DNA of 64,000 nt from Sphingobacterium bovisgrunnientis (lineage in GTDB: Bacteria; Bacteroidota; Bacteroidia; Sphingobacteriales; Sphingobacteriaceae), in contig NZ_WUQY01000002.1 of the NCBI RefSeq assembly GCF_009829085.1, positions 124,001-188,000 on the forward strand. Direction: 5' to 3'. Below are positions 1 through 7,452 of the stretch, in pieces. A model generated the notes under the pieces. It was not told the DNA's origin and searched no databases. It saw only the letters and a program-made list of their open reading frames with translations. Position numbers and translations under genes: made by a program. Every line of letters starts with the position of its first letter. The stretch's first letter is position 1.

Positions 1-1
1 T

Positions 2-310
2 GTATTCGTTACAAAAGAAATTTCTATTGGGGATTATGTACTTTCTGGTGGTGAATTACCAGCGGCTATTGTTGTTGACGCTGTAGTACGATTAATACCT
101 GGTGTGTTATCGGATGAGACTTCTGCGCTTTCAGACTCATTTCAAGATGGGTTATTGGATGCACCGATCTATACCCGACCCGCAGAATGGCGAGGATTTC
201 GTGTACCAGATATCTTATTGAGCGGAAATGAAGCAAAAATCAACGAATGGCGTGACGAACAGCAGCTTGTAAGAACAAGGGAAAGAAGACCTGATTTATT
301 AAATGATTAA
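2..310 (+). CDS. trmD: tRNA (guanine-N1)-methyltransferase TrmD, C-terminal part
   Basis: Only the last 102 residues are in the window; the gene begins before base 1 and the reading frame is open from base 2. TrmD transfers a methyl group from S-adenosylmethionine to N1 of G37 in tRNAs, which prevents +1 frameshifting. The visible part starts in the knotted SAM-binding region ([12 protein letters not shown]) and continues through the C-terminal tRNA-binding part with [16 protein letters not shown] and the tail TRERRPDLL. An internal ATG at 104 is not the start. The gene is followed by the promoter and leader of the trp operon, so it ends a separate transcription unit. Identification rests on several family motifs and is secure. 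Confidence 0.93.
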   Translation, partial: VFVTKEISIGDYVLSGGELPAAIVVDAVVRLIPGVLSDETSALSDSFQDGLLDAPIYTRPAEWRGFRVPDILLSGNEAKINEWRDEQQLVRTRERRPDLLND

Positions 311-347
311 ACATTCATAAGTTTTGTTATTTTTTTTTCAATTTTTG

Positions 348-378
348 TTTGAATATATAAAATTAATTACAATATTTG
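348..378 (+). promoter_or_regulatory. Candidate promoter of the trp operon
   Basis: A TTTG at 348-351 and AATATTTG at 371-378 are separated by 19 bases. This fits the Bacteroidota primary-sigma pattern (TTTG near -33, TAnnTTTG near -7) with one mismatch. It would start transcription a few bases before the leader-peptide ATG at 387, so the leader would have a very short 5' UTR. The call is by pattern only. Confidence 0.5.
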
Positions 379-386
379 TATCGTTA

Positions 387-449
387 ATGCAAACGATTGT
401 TACATATCAGTATTGGTGGTGGCCTGAAGCTATAAGCATCGGGAACTAG
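387..449 (+). CDS. trpL: Trp operon leader peptide (attenuator peptide)
   Basis: This is a 20-codon reading frame, ATG at 387 to TAG at 447. It encodes MQTIVTYQYWWWPEAISIGN, with three consecutive TGG codons at 414-422. Three Trp in a row in a tiny reading frame just before trpE and an intrinsic terminator is the hallmark of a ribosome-stalling leader peptide. The codons immediately after the Trp run form segment 1 of the attenuator, and the stop codon lies just after segment 2. The peptide itself probably has no function after synthesis. It is too short for most gene callers. Its translation is inferred, not shown. Confidence 0.85.
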   Translation: MQTIVTYQYWWWPEAISIGN

Positions 450-533
450 TCTATAATGGTATTCAAGATAAAACATTTTTATTAAATCAACCAAAACCAT
501 TTAAGCCCGATGTATATACATCGGGCTTTTTTT
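423..533 (+). promoter_or_regulatory. Tryptophan attenuator with four pairing segments
   Basis: Segment 1 (423-431, CCTGAAGCT) pairs with segment 2 (435-443, AGCATCGGG): eight pairs including one G-U, one A-A mismatch and a three-base loop. Segment 2 (436-443) can instead pair with segment 3 (506-513, CCCGATGT) over eight bases. Segment 3 also pairs with segment 4 (517-528) to form the terminator. CATCGGG occurs in both segments 2 and 4, which makes the 2:3 and 3:4 pairings mutually exclusive. A ribosome stalled on the Trp codons at 414-422 would cover segment 1 and free segment 2, giving antitermination. A ribosome at the stop codon (447) would mask segment 2 and allow termination. The pairings are seen in the sequence; the mechanism follows the enterobacterial trp model. 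Confidence 0.85.
503..533 (+). terminator. Intrinsic terminator of the trp attenuator
   Basis: AAGCCCGATGTA at 503-514 is followed by its exact reverse complement at 517-528, then a run of T to 533. The perfect stem is next to the trpE start (562) and far from trmD (stop at 310), so it acts within the trp leader and not as the trmD terminator. Confidence 0.9.
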
Positions 534-561
534 GTTATTATTGACAACTTATTTGAAAAAT

Positions 562-1965
562 ATGAGATATTCATTTAAAACTAATTATAAAAGAATACTA
601 GCGGACACGACCACTCCGGTGAGTATATATTTGCGATTAAGAGATACCTTTCCAAACAGTCTCCTGTTGGAAAGTTCCGAATACCACAGCCGCGACAATA
701 ACATCAGCTATATATGTTGCCAACAAATCGCTGGAATTATTTTAAATGACCAAGAATTATCCATATCCTACCCAAATCAACCAAAAGAAATTAAACAAGC
801 AAGTCAAATAAATTTACGCGAAGAGGTATCTGCATTTCGCAAATCTTTTGAGGGACTTGAACTTCCAGAGGTAAATGTAATTTCTAATGGTTTATTCGGT
901 TATTTTACATTCGATGCTGTTGAACATTTTGAAGACATCAAGCTGACCGCTGATGCAGATGACGCGCGAAATATACCTTTCATGCAATACCATGTCTACA
1001 AATATGTCATTGCTATCGACCACTTTAGAAATCAGCTTTATATTTTCGAAAATCTTTTAGATGGTGAAGAATCTGATTTAGACCGTTTAGAATATTTGAT
1101 TCAAAATAAAAACTTCCCAGAATATTCGTTTGAAGTCAAAGGAGAAGAATCTTCGAACATGACAGATGAAGAATTCAAAACCTTGGTAAACAAAATGAAA
1201 GTACATATCCAACGCGGAGACGTGTTTCAAATTGTTCCTTCAAGAGGTTTTTCAACACCTTTTGCTGGTGATGAATTCAACGTATACCGCGCACTTCGCT
1301 CGATCAATCCTTCGCCATATTTATTCTATTTCGATTATGGCGATTTCAAACTATTCGGATCTTCACCTGAAGCACAGATTACCATCAAAAAAGATGTGGC
1401 AACTATTTATCCTATTGCTGGTACTTTCAAACGAACTGGGAATCTAGAAGAGGATGAAAAAATTGCGGAATCATTAAAAAATGACCCTAAAGAATCTGCA
1501 GAACACGTGATGTTAGTGGATTTGGCGCGCAATGACTTGAGCAGACATTGTCATCATGTGGAAGTGAAATCGTACAAAGAAGCCCAATATTATTCGCATA
1601 TTATACATTTGGTATCTAAGGTATCAGGCAAATTAAAAGAGAATACCAACCCATTTGACGTTGTCGGTGACACTTATCCTGCTGGAACACTTTCGGGGGC
1701 TCCAAAGCATATGGCACTAACTCTGATTGATCGTTACGAAGGTTTGCAACGCTCTTTCTATTCGGGTGCTTTGGGTTATATGGGATTCAATGGAGATTTT
1801 AACCATGCCATCATGATTCGATCGTTCCTTAGTAAAAAGAATGTATTGCATTACCAAGCTGGTGCAGGCATTGTATTGGATTCAGATCCAGAGAAAGAAT
1901 TGCAAGAAGTAAATAACAAAATTGCTGCATTACGCAGAGCTTTAGATTTAGCTCAAAATATATGA
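562..1965 (+). CDS. trpE: Anthranilate synthase component I
   Basis: TrpE makes anthranilate from chorismate, using ammonia released by TrpG; this is the first committed step of Trp synthesis. The 467-residue protein has the chorismate-binding fold with motifs PIAGTFKR, LVDLARNDL, TYPAGTLSGAPKHMA and GALGYMGF. An LLLES motif near residues 34-38 matches the tryptophan feedback site of the family, so the enzyme is probably inhibited by Trp in addition to being attenuated. The ATG at 562 is chosen because the protein from there (MRYSFKTNYK) fits the usual family start; a start at 532 would lie within the terminator T-run. It overlaps the next reading frame by four bases (ATGA). Confidence 0.95.
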   Translation: MRYSFKTNYKRILADTTTPVSIYLRLRDTFPNSLLLESSEYHSRDNNISYICCQQIAGIILNDQELSISYPNQPKEIKQASQINLREEVSAFRKSFEGLELPEVNVISNGLFGYFTFDAVEHFEDIKLTADADDARNIPFMQYHVYKYVIAIDHFRNQLYIFENLLDGEESDLDRLEYLIQNKNFPEYSFEVKGEESSNMTDEEFKTLVNKMKVHIQRGDVFQIVPSRGFSTPFAGDEFNVYRALRSINPSPYLFYFDYGDFKLFGSSPEAQITIKKDVATIYPIAGTFKRTGNLEEDEKIAESLKNDPKESAEHVMLVDLARNDLSRHCHHVEVKSYKEAQYYSHIIHLVSKVSGKLKENTNPFDVVGDTYPAGTLSGAPKHMALTLIDRYEGLQRSFYSGALGYMGFNGDFNHAIMIRSFLSKKNVLHYQAGAGIVLDSDPEKELQEVNNKIAALRRALDLAQNI

Positions 1966-2702
1966 TACGTCCATTAGATTACTGTACAGATATACAACAC
2001 TTCAACGATTCGATTGCCACAATAAATAGTCGCATTAACGAATTGGAAGAATTAAAAAAACAATACATCAAAAAATCAGAAACATTCGAAAAAATAGATT
2101 CGATTTTAAAAAGTGAGGTAGATTCAAAAAGAATGAAAGCAAAGATATTGGTCATTGATAATTATGACTCATTTACATACAATTTAGTTCACTTATTGCA
2201 AGAGTTGAATCAAGATTACGTGGTCGTACGTAATGACAAATTCGAATTAGACTATGTTGAGCAATTTGACAAAATATTGCTGTCTCCAGGGCCAGGTATC
2301 CCCGAAGAAGCAGGATTGTTGCTAGATGTAATACGCAAATATGCCCCGACTAAAAGCATCTTGGGTATTTGCTTAGGTCAACAAGCTATAGCTGAGGTTT
2401 TCGGCGGAACATTATTTAATTTACCAAAGCCTTTGCACGGTGTAGCTACGCCGATTAATGTAATAGATAATTCGGAAAAATTATTTCAAAATTTCCCAAA
2501 AGACTCTAAAATTGGTCGCTATCACTCTTGGGCAGTGGATCCAAATACCCTACCCGATTCACTATATGTCACGGCAGTAGACGAAAATGGAATAATCATG
2601 GCATTGACACATAAAGAATATGACGTACGTGGAATGCAATTTCATCCAGAATCTGTCTTGACGGACAACGGTAAGTTACTAATCGCTAATTGGTTAAAAT
2701 AA
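1962..2702 (+). CDS. trpG: Anthranilate synthase component II (glutamine amidotransferase), with N-terminal extension
   Basis: TrpG hydrolyses glutamine and passes ammonia to TrpE. The amidotransferase domain begins at residue 58 (MKAKILVIDNYDSFTYN) and shows LLSPGPGIP, the nucleophile motif GICLGQQA, and the catalytic His-Glu of FHPES near the end. The frame is open 57 codons further upstream to an ATG at 1962 that overlaps the trpE stop as ATGA. These 57 residues are rich in E, K and L and look like a helical or coiled segment. The conventional start would be the ATG at 2133. I give the longer form because a 171-base in-frame opening with a coupled start is unlikely to be chance. It could also be a separate mini-protein fused by loss of a stop. 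Confidence 0.9.
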   Translation: MIRPLDYCTDIQHFNDSIATINSRINELEELKKQYIKKSETFEKIDSILKSEVDSKRMKAKILVIDNYDSFTYNLVHLLQELNQDYVVVRNDKFELDYVEQFDKILLSPGPGIPEEAGLLLDVIRKYAPTKSILGICLGQQAIAEVFGGTLFNLPKPLHGVATPINVIDNSEKLFQNFPKDSKIGRYHSWAVDPNTLPDSLYVTAVDENGIIMALTHKEYDVRGMQFHPESVLTDNGKLLIANWLK

Positions 2703-2707
2703 GAGCA

Positions 2708-3493
2708 ATGACTATTTTAGATAAAATCGTAGAAAGAAAGAGACAGGAGGTTGCAGAAGCGAAATCCAAAGTTTCTTTAGAGGAATTGATCCAATACCCA
2801 CTATTCGAGAGAACTTGTTATTCACTGAAAGAATCCGTACTACATCCCGATAGAACTGGAATTATTGCAGAGTATAAACGTGCTTCACCATCGAAAGGGT
2901 TGATTAACGGACATTCTACTGTTGAAGAAGTCGTGTTAGGCTATCAAAATGCAGGCACTTCCGCAATATCCGTGTTAACGGATACTGATTTTTTTCAAGG
3001 TACTTTAGCTGATTTGACACAAGCTCGTGCTGTACTTACTATCCCCTTGTTACGAAAAGAATTTATAGTTGACAAATACCAAATCGCTGAAGCAAAAGCG
3101 TATGGTGCAGATATTATTCTTTTGATAGCAGCTTGCTTAACACCAGAAGAAATAGAAGATTTTTCCAATTACGCTAAATCATTAGGACTTAATATATTAT
3201 TAGAAGTACACAATGAGGAAGAGCTTGTTCAAAATATTTTTCCAAACATTGATGCGATCGGTGTAAACAACCGCAATCTGAAGGATTTTTCAGTTTCGCT
3301 TGAACACTCCTATGATTTGGTTAATAAAATTCCAAATAATTATATCAAAGTATCAGAAAGTGGAATTTCAAATCCTGAGACAATCAAGGATCTAAAAGAA
3401 AGAGGGTTTAATAGTTTCCTTATTGGCGAAAACTTTATGAAAACTGACGATCCTGCACAGGCAATAAAAGAGTTTGTAAATCAAATAAAATAG
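2708..3493 (+). CDS. trpC: Indole-3-glycerol phosphate synthase
   Basis: TrpC closes the indole ring by decarboxylating and cyclising 1-(2-carboxyphenylamino)-1-deoxyribulose 5-phosphate. The 261-residue TIM barrel shows IIAEYKRASPSKG (catalytic Lys and the SPSKG phosphate loop), LLRKEFIVDKYQI, GVNNRNL and SESGI, all typical of a monofunctional TrpC. The ATG at 2708 follows the trpG stop by five bases. Two start candidates further upstream in the same frame overlap trpG and add residues that the family lacks. The usual Bacteroidota order is E-G-D-C-F-B-A; here trpD is absent between G and C, and no trpF, trpB or trpA follows. The unit ends at the terminator at 3499-3529. Confidence 0.95.
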   Translation: MTILDKIVERKRQEVAEAKSKVSLEELIQYPLFERTCYSLKESVLHPDRTGIIAEYKRASPSKGLINGHSTVEEVVLGYQNAGTSAISVLTDTDFFQGTLADLTQARAVLTIPLLRKEFIVDKYQIAEAKAYGADIILLIAACLTPEEIEDFSNYAKSLGLNILLEVHNEEELVQNIFPNIDAIGVNNRNLKDFSVSLEHSYDLVNKIPNNYIKVSESGISNPETIKDLKERGFNSFLIGENFMKTDDPAQAIKEFVNQIK

Positions 3494-3498
3494 TTAAA

Positions 3499-3529
3499 TT
3501 AAGGAGAAGTTTAAATCACTTCTCCTTAA
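3499..3529. terminator. Bidirectional terminator between trpC and the lipoprotein gene
   Basis: AAGGAGAAGT at 3501-3510 pairs with ACTTCTCCTT at 3518-3527, flanked by TT and AA that extend the stem, with a seven-base loop. It sits between two convergent genes and has AT-rich flanks on both sides. Confidence 0.8.
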
Positions 3530-3536
3530 GATTTAT

Positions 3537-4220
3537 TTATTGTGCGTGGATTTCAAAATTAAGTTCCAGTACATTTTGACCTGGAAATGCAGCTTTATAG
3601 TCTGCTCTATTCCAATCGGTACGCTCTATCTTTCCTTTTATACCTTCATTCAATTTGCGTAGCACAAAAGTAACTTTGGTAGGCAATTTTTCTTGATTTT
3701 CCTTGCCCAAAATAAAATAAGACAACACACCAGTAACTTCATACTTACCTGAAACATCCGTGTTATCACCATATTTTTTCTCGCGTGGTTGAAATAACGC
3801 TCCTTGTTCATTCTCAGAATCTGGATTTAGCTTAAAATCTGCCCCTACTAGAAAAGCCTTATACTCATCTGCCGTCAACTTGTCCTTAATAAAATCATTT
3901 TGTATCTCTTTCCCTGATTCATCCCAAGACTTCAAATCAATTTTATACGCAACATCCGACTTAATCTTTAATAAATCATCGCCCACAACTTTGCCATTTT
4001 TATCAAATGTAAGTACAGAAGGAGAACCTAATTCTCCATTATCTAAACCATGAAAATGATCTCCATGTGCTTGAACTGATTCACCAGTGACTGGTGTAAA
4101 AACTAATTCTGACTTTCTCAAATCCAACTCTATAATTGAATCTTCCTTATCAGCACATGCACTTAACAACATAATTACGCTAGCAAGCCCTAGCAATTTG
4201 GATGAAATTTTTCTTAACAT
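3537..4220 (-). CDS. Lipoprotein with a His-rich motif, operator-controlled
   Basis: The 227-residue protein has a lipoprotein signal: a basic start, a hydrophobic stretch, and lipobox LLSAC with Cys22. A cluster HGDHFHG at residues 52-58 gives three closely spaced His and an Asp, which suggests metal binding. The rest looks like a beta-rich secreted domain, and I cannot name the family with certainty. Two strong palindromes of the TTGCAAC-n3-GTTGCAA type lie upstream (4254-4270 and 4289-4305). The nearer one sits between possible -33 and -7 elements, as expected for repression. A metal-regulated surface lipoprotein is a reasonable inference from the motif and operators together, but the metal and regulator are unknown. 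Confidence 0.75.
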   Translation of the reverse strand: MLRKISSKLLGLASVIMLLSACADKEDSIIELDLRKSELVFTPVTGESVQAHGDHFHGLDNGELGSPSVLTFDKNGKVVGDDLLKIKSDVAYKIDLKSWDESGKEIQNDFIKDKLTADEYKAFLVGADFKLNPDSENEQGALFQPREKKYGDNTDVSGKYEVTGVLSYFILGKENQEKLPTKVTFVLRKLNEGIKGKIERTDWNRADYKAAFPGQNVLELNFEIHAQ

Positions 4221-4253
4221 AATTTTTAATTGATAAAATGAATAAACTTATTG

Positions 4254-4270
4254 TTGCAACAATGTTGCAA
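4254..4270. promoter_or_regulatory. Palindromic operator 1
   Basis: TTGCAAC-AAT-GTTGCAA is a perfect 7+3+7 inverted repeat in the gap between the lipoprotein gene and dusB. Size and symmetry are like Fur-family operators. On the minus strand it lies just before TAAGTTTA, a near-consensus -7 element for the lipoprotein gene. Confidence 0.7.
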
Positions 4271-4288
4271 GTATACAAAAAAATAATA

Positions 4289-4305
4289 ATGCAACATAGT
4301 TGCTT
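4289..4305. promoter_or_regulatory. Palindromic operator 2
   Basis: ATGCAAC-ATA-GTTGCTT repeats the core of operator 1 (TGCAAC-n3-GTTGC), with its centre 35 bases away. It lies nearer dusB, about 24 bases before that gene's -7 element. Two copies of the same core in one 120-base gap support a real binding site. Confidence 0.6.
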
Positions 4306-4328
4306 TTAATATTTTGTAAATTATTCCG

Positions 4329-4336
4329 TACTTTTG
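4329..4336 (+). promoter_or_regulatory. -7 element of dusB
   Basis: TACTTTTG matches TAnnTTTG exactly and ends five bases before the dusB ATG. A transcript starting about seven bases after its centre would begin at or next to the start codon, so dusB mRNA may be nearly leaderless. No clear -33 TTG was found at the ideal distance. Confidence 0.5.
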
Positions 4337-4340
4337 TAGC

Positions 4341-5336
4341 ATGTCAGTAAAAATTGGTGAAAATATTGACCTTGGAGCATTCCCTTTATTGTTAGCTCCG
4401 ATGGAAGATGTCAGCGATCCTCCGTTCCGGTATGTTTGCAAACAAAATGGAGTGGATTTGATGTATACAGAATTTATCTCTTCGGAGGGATTGATTCGTG
4501 ATGCAGCTAAATCTGTTCAGAAACTTGATATTTTCGAATACGAAAGACCTATCGGAATTCAAATTTTTGGTGGCGACATCGAAAGTATGCGTAAATCTGC
4601 GGAGATCTGTACCAAAGCAAACCCCAATTTGATCGACATCAACTACGGTTGTCCTGTGAAGAAGGTGGTATGCAAGGGTGCCGGATCCTCTTTATTACAA
4701 GACATCGATAAAATGGTCGCTATGACTAAAGCTGTTGTCGAGGCTACGCACCTACCTGTAACTGTTAAAACTCGTTTGGGCTGGGATGACAATACAAAAA
4801 ACGTATACGAAGTGGCTGAACGTCTGCAAGATGTTGGTATAAAGGCACTAGCAATTCATGGGCGTACGAGAGCACAACTTTATAAAGGCGAAGCGGATTG
4901 GACGATGATACGTGATGTAAAGAAAAATCCGCGAATTAAAATCCCAATTTTTGGAAATGGCGATGTGGATTCTGTGGAGAAAGCTGCAGCCTGGCGTAAA
5001 GAATTTGAAGTAGATGGCATAATGATTGGTCGCGCTGCTATTGGTTATCCTTGGATTTTCAGAGAGATAAAGCATTTCTTCGAAACAGGCGAACGCTTAG
5101 ATGGGCCAACAATTGCGGAACGTGTGGAAGTTTGTAAAACACACTTAACGAAATCCATTGAGTGGAAAGGTGATAAATTAGGGATATTTGAAATGCGCAG
5201 ACATTATTCCAATTATTTCAAAGGCATACCTAATTTTAAAGAGCAACGTATGAAATTAGTAAGTCTTTCTTCAGAAAAAGAAATACTCGAAGTATTAGAA
5301 GATATAAAATATAATTTTTCAGAATTAGCCGTTTAA
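4341..5336 (+). CDS. dusB: tRNA-dihydrouridine synthase, DusB type
   Basis: The enzyme is an FMN-dependent TIM barrel that reduces specific uridines in the tRNA D-loop using NADPH. The 331-residue sequence begins with the family's LLLAPMEDVSDPPFR. It has the catalytic Cys104 in INYGCPVKKV, then VKTRLGWDD, IHGRTRAQLYKGEADW, IPIFGNGDV and GRAAIGYPWIF, followed by the small helical tRNA-binding domain. The operator region shared with the divergent lipoprotein gene is its upstream sequence. The stop codon lies inside the terminator hairpin at 5325-5350. Assignment to the Dus family is secure; the DusB subtype is by overall resemblance. Confidence 0.93.
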   Translation: MSVKIGENIDLGAFPLLLAPMEDVSDPPFRYVCKQNGVDLMYTEFISSEGLIRDAAKSVQKLDIFEYERPIGIQIFGGDIESMRKSAEICTKANPNLIDINYGCPVKKVVCKGAGSSLLQDIDKMVAMTKAVVEATHLPVTVKTRLGWDDNTKNVYEVAERLQDVGIKALAIHGRTRAQLYKGEADWTMIRDVKKNPRIKIPIFGNGDVDSVEKAAAWRKEFEVDGIMIGRAAIGYPWIFREIKHFFETGERLDGPTIAERVEVCKTHLTKSIEWKGDKLGIFEMRRHYSNYFKGIPNFKEQRMKLVSLSSEKEILEVLEDIKYNFSELAV

Positions 5337-5350
5337 GATTAAACGGCTAA
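5325..5350. terminator. Terminator overlapping the dusB stop codon
   Basis: TTAGCCGTTTA at 5325-5335 pairs perfectly with TAAACGGCTAA at 5340-5350 around a four-base loop, followed by TTTTATTTT. The TAA stop (5334-5336) is part of the stem. The site lies between convergent genes and could work both ways. Confidence 0.85.
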
Positions 5351-5360
5351 TTTTATTTTG

Positions 5361-5900
5361 TTAAAAGGCAAATCCAACACCTAACATTCCTTTGCCCGTC
5401 ACTTCACTACCAGGTCCGCGGTCGCCTATAAACTTACGTGCAATTCCTATGTTCAATTCAAAAACAAATTTTTTCTTTGCAACCCACTTTGCACCTAAAC
5501 CAAAGCCTAAGCCACCCGTAGTATATACCGCACTATTACCCCTATTATTTTCATCTGTCCAAAAAACATTATCGTACTCTCTACTTACAGTTATCGGAGC
5601 AAAACCTTCAATAAAGAAACCAGAAGCATACTTACTACCAAAATAAGCTCTGTAAAATGGTGATATTTGTGTAAATTCTTCCAGATCATCACCAAACCCA
5701 AATATAGCATTCGCTCCTATACCCGAATCTTCAGAAATAATTCGCTCGTAAGAAGCATTTAATGCCAAACCACCTATAAGCCAAAAAGGATCAATTAAAA
5801 TGTCATTTTTTCTAAAATGAGGTAATTGTTCTGTTGATTCCTGCGCGAATACAGAACTAAAAGATGATAAAATCATCACAAAGAGTAAAAGTCTTTTCAT
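5361..5900 (-). CDS. Small outer-membrane beta-barrel protein
   Basis: The 179-residue protein has a clear signal peptide ending at VFAQ (about residue 20). Alternating hydrophobic strands rich in G, Y and F follow, ending in GMLGVGFAF; a C-terminal aromatic residue is typical of outer-membrane barrels. The pattern (ILIDPFWLIGGLALNASYER) resembles the DUF3575-type 8-strand barrels of Bacteroidota. It starts 32 bases after the flippase stop and is probably co-transcribed with it. No catalytic motif is visible and the role is unknown; a structural or surface role in the cell envelope is the safest reading. Confidence 0.75.
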   Translation of the reverse strand: MKRLLLFVMILSSFSSVFAQESTEQLPHFRKNDILIDPFWLIGGLALNASYERIISEDSGIGANAIFGFGDDLEEFTQISPFYRAYFGSKYASGFFIEGFAPITVSREYDNVFWTDENNRGNSAVYTTGGLGFGLGAKWVAKKKFVFELNIGIARKFIGDRGPGSEVTGKGMLGVGFAF

Positions 5901-5932
5901 AAACAGTTAAATAATTTAAATCTAATATATAA

Positions 5933-7441
5933 CTATTTTTTAAGCTTGACCGCTACAGATTTAATAAAATTTCTTTCTAAGTAAAAAACCAAACCTATAA
6001 CTACAATCAATAACGCATTACTTAACAATAGATTGTTATTAAAGACATAGTACATAAGGGCGGTTGAAATGATCGCTAAAATAAGATAAAAGAAAGACTT
6101 CAACACATTATAAGGGATTTGATAGTTTTTCTGACCAAGGCAATATGACATCGTCACCATCACAAAATATGTTAGCGTAGTAGAAAGTGCTGCGCCCAAA
6201 TACGAATATGTCGGTATAAGTACAACATTTAAAATCACCGTAATAATTGCTCCGACAACAGATATATAAAGTCCATAGCGTGTCTGATCAGATAATCTAT
6301 ACCATATCGAAAGATTCATATAAATACCCAGCAAAACATTATTGAAAAGTAAAATAGGCACAATGTACAACCCTGTCCAATACACTTCTGCTGTTAACTC
6401 TCCTCCACGGATAAAATTCTTTAGCCAAGATATATTTGCACAAAGACCAATCATGACCAAGACCATCGCAATGATGAAATACTCCATAATCTTAGCATAA
6501 ACCTGTTTCGCATTTTGATTTTTGGCATAAGAGAAGAAAAATGGTTCTGCACCTAAACGAAAAGCTGTCACAAAAAGGTTCAGAAAGATAGCAAGCTTAG
6601 CTACTGCACCATAAATTCCCAAGTCTCGCTCCCCATCTGCTGTAGGAACCAATTTCGGGAACATCATTTTATCCAAGTGCTCATTAATGATGAAGGAAAT
6701 ATTCGCTATTAAAATTGGAAAACTGTAATTAAGCATGCTCCTCAACAAAGCCATATCAATTTTAAAAGAGAATTTTAAAATCTGAGGGATAAGCATTACC
6801 AAAGTCACCAAACTTGCAATCAGATTAGATATAAAAACATTGCCTAACCAACCGTTTCTAAACCATCCCGAAGAGATATTTTGCCAAAATGTATATTCCT
6901 TAACTAAACTTGGCAGCCAAAAAAGCAAAAACAGATTACAAAATACAAGGACAAGAATATTTATAATTTTAATCGTGCTGTACCGAATTGGACGCCCCTC
7001 AGCTCTCAAACGAGCAAATGGCACTACAGCTAATGCATCTGCTGCCAATATAACAGCAAAAAACTTTACAAATACAATGTATTCTTCAAGATCTAGCTCT
7101 ACTGACTTAATAAAGGTAGCAATAGGTTGAGCAAAGATAAACATACTACCGACAAAAACCACAGTAGCAAATAAAGTAACAACAAAACTAGTGTTGAAGA
7201 CTTTTTCCTTGTCTTCCTTCTCTACACGTTGCAAATACCTAAAATAGGTAGTCTCCATACCAAATGCCAACACGGCATTGATCATCGCTGCATAAGCATA
7301 CAGATTGGTAAAAATTCCGTAGAGTGAGGTCTCCAGACTACGGGTAAAAAATGGTGTCAAAAGAAAATTTAAGACACGGGATATAATGGTTGTCAGTCCG
7401 TAAATTACGGTATCGCTAAGTAATTTTTTAATAGCAGACAC
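5933..7441 (-). CDS. Polysaccharide/oligosaccharide flippase (Wzx/MVF type)
   Basis: The 502-residue inner-membrane protein has about 12-14 hydrophobic segments. Its N-terminus, with a short basic lead and YGLTTIISRVLNFLLTPFFTRSL, is typical of the polysaccharide biosynthesis (RfbX/MVF) group of the MOP superfamily. Such proteins move lipid-linked sugars across the inner membrane. It starts 11 bases after the acylphosphatase stop. No glycosyltransferase is nearby, so the substrate cannot be told; capsule, O-antigen and glycoprotein glycans are all possible. Confident as a MOP-family transporter, less so as to substrate. Confidence 0.85.
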   Translation of the reverse strand: MSAIKKLLSDTVIYGLTTIISRVLNFLLTPFFTRSLETSLYGIFTNLYAYAAMINAVLAFGMETTYFRYLQRVEKEDKEKVFNTSFVVTLFATVVFVGSMFIFAQPIATFIKSVELDLEEYIVFVKFFAVILAADALAVVPFARLRAEGRPIRYSTIKIINILVLVFCNLFLLFWLPSLVKEYTFWQNISSGWFRNGWLGNVFISNLIASLVTLVMLIPQILKFSFKIDMALLRSMLNYSFPILIANISFIINEHLDKMMFPKLVPTADGERDLGIYGAVAKLAIFLNLFVTAFRLGAEPFFFSYAKNQNAKQVYAKIMEYFIIAMVLVMIGLCANISWLKNFIRGGELTAEVYWTGLYIVPILLFNNVLLGIYMNLSIWYRLSDQTRYGLYISVVGAIITVILNVVLIPTYSYLGAALSTTLTYFVMVTMSYCLGQKNYQIPYNVLKSFFYLILAIISTALMYYVFNNNLLLSNALLIVVIGLVFYLERNFIKSVAVKLKK

Positions 7442-7452
7442 AGGCGAGATAA

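Noticed and set aside
503..528. Reading the hairpin as the trmD terminator
   Set aside because: It is nearly 200 bases past the trmD stop, lies after a new promoter and WWW leader peptide, and its stem shares the competing segment with the leader.
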